Notes under the pieces: model-generated
Seen by the model: the letters and a program-made list of their open reading frames with translations, nothing else
What the model was told of the DNA's origin: nothing
The model's database searches: none
Source of the DNA: Ignavibacteriales bacterium
GTDB lineage: Bacteria > Bacteroidota > Ignavibacteria > UBA10030 > SZUA-254
Length of the DNA: 8,942 bases
Assembly (NCBI GenBank): GCA_016207985.1
Contig: JACQYX010000361.1
Coordinates: 1-8,942, forward strand
Direction of reading: 5' to 3'
Shown: one piece after another, positions 8,509-8,942 of the stretch
Layout of the letters: the number at the start of each line of letters is the position of its first letter
Position numbering within the stretch: the stretch's first letter is position 1
Position numbers and translations under genes: made by a program

Positions 8509-8942
8509 ATGATAAATCAAAAAAGCGATAAAGTTCAACGGCTTGCAATTATTCTAATTATCATTGTTGTAACCTGTATTGCATATCAGAATGTATTGAA
8601 CAATCGTTTCATCAATTTCGACGATACAGAATACGTTACCAAAAACGATCATGTCCATGACGGCATTTCTGTCGAAACAATAATCTGGTCCTTTAAATCT
8701 AATGATGCGGCAAATTGGCATCCACTTACTTGGATGTCGCATGCATTAGATTGCTCCCTTTTTGGTTTAGATGCAAAGTATCATCATGCGATGAATCTTT
8801 TGCTGCATCTTTTCAGTTCTATAATCTTATTCCTTGTAATTGATCGGATGACATCCGCAAGATGGCAGAGTGCTTTCGTTGCATTAATTTTTGCAGTCCA
8901 CCCCCTCCATGTAGAATCTGTTGCATGGATAGCAGAACGGAA
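8509..8942 (+). CDS. TMTC-like TPR/GT-C membrane protein, N-terminal part (cut by the right edge)
   Basis: The first 144 residues of a large membrane protein that continues beyond the window. It resembles bacterial relatives of the TMTC O-mannosyltransferases, which combine GT-C membrane helices with a long C-terminal TPR array. A membrane helix (about 11-28) is followed by RFINFDDTEYVTKN (33-46) with the FDD acidic pair D38/D39 in the first extracytoplasmic loop, then NWHPLTWMSHALDCSLFGLD (69-88), HHAMNLLLHLFS (92-103), a second helix (about 97-112) and HPLHVESVAWIAER (131-144). All are strong hallmarks of this family. An in-frame TAA at 8497 means translation cannot start further upstream, so the ATG at 8509 is the first possible start. 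No Shine-Dalgarno site is visible before it. TPR repeats are expected to the right but not seen here. Transfer of mannose or another sugar is inferred from the family, not demonstrated. Confidence 0.88.
   Translation, partial: MINQKSDKVQRLAIILIIIVVTCIAYQNVLNNRFINFDDTEYVTKNDHVHDGISVETIIWSFKSNDAANWHPLTWMSHALDCSLFGLDAKYHHAMNLLLHLFSSIILFLVIDRMTSARWQSAFVALIFAVHPLHVESVAWIAER

Noticed and set aside
8495..8518. Direct repeat GATAAATC on both sides of the TMTC-like start
   Set aside because: Eight bases, two copies and AT-rich; too little to call a binding site or repeat element.
8302..8742. Minus-strand frames opposite the end of the DinB-fold gene and the start of the TMTC-like gene
   Set aside because: The plus strand carries unmistakable DinB and TMTC-like motifs in the same bases, so these are shadows.
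1..8942. tRNA, rRNA, CRISPR array, insertion sequence, integrase or defence gene
   Set aside because: Looked for on both strands; no cloverleaf, regular repeat-spacer pattern, transposase motif or terminal inverted repeats were seen.

Overview
The window is AT-rich bacterial DNA with ordinary protein-coding content. It holds six whole or nearly whole genes plus one gene cut off by the right edge; the first gene is cut off by the left edge. The gene set points to a member of the Bacteroidota/Chlorobiota/Ignavibacteriota (FCB) group: cobalamin-dependent MetH, a secreted C69 dipeptidase, a DUF6526 membrane protein, and two polytopic GT-C-like membrane proteins linked to TPR architecture. Several genes have clear Shine-Dalgarno sites (AGGA, AAAGGA, AGGTGA), which fits Ignavibacteria-like lineages better than typical Bacteroidetes. 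This placement is inference from protein flavour only; no rRNA is present.

Layout. Bases 1-3097 encode most of methionine synthase MetH, lacking about 195 N-terminal residues that lie left of the window. After a 59-bp gap comes a secreted C69-family dipeptidase (3157-4974) with a TPR-like C-terminal tail. Only 24 bp later a large polytopic membrane protein with C-terminal TPR-like repeats begins (4999-6975). These three co-directional genes could be one transcript; the last two very probably are. A small single-span membrane protein (6979-7254) lies on the minus strand, with its stop only 3 bp from the stop of the large membrane gene. The 150-bp divergent region 7255-7404 carries a strong sigma70-like promoter (TTGACA-N17-TAAAAT) for a DUF6526 protein (7405-7839). 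A DinB-fold protein follows (7925-8413). A weak terminator-like hairpin then precedes the start of a TMTC-like TPR/GT-C membrane protein (8509 to the right edge).

How the genes work together. No shared pathway is evident. MetH makes methionine and regenerates tetrahydrofolate in the cytoplasm. The dipeptidase would act outside the inner membrane on peptides. The two large membrane proteins look like GT-C-fold glycosyltransferase relatives, but their substrates cannot be read from sequence. I found no tRNA, rRNA, CRISPR array, insertion sequence, phage gene or recognised defence system. I do not see convincing evidence of a new biological system. The most useful second looks are the N-terminal cysteine and tail of the dipeptidase, the small convergent membrane protein, and the promoter region with its dyads.
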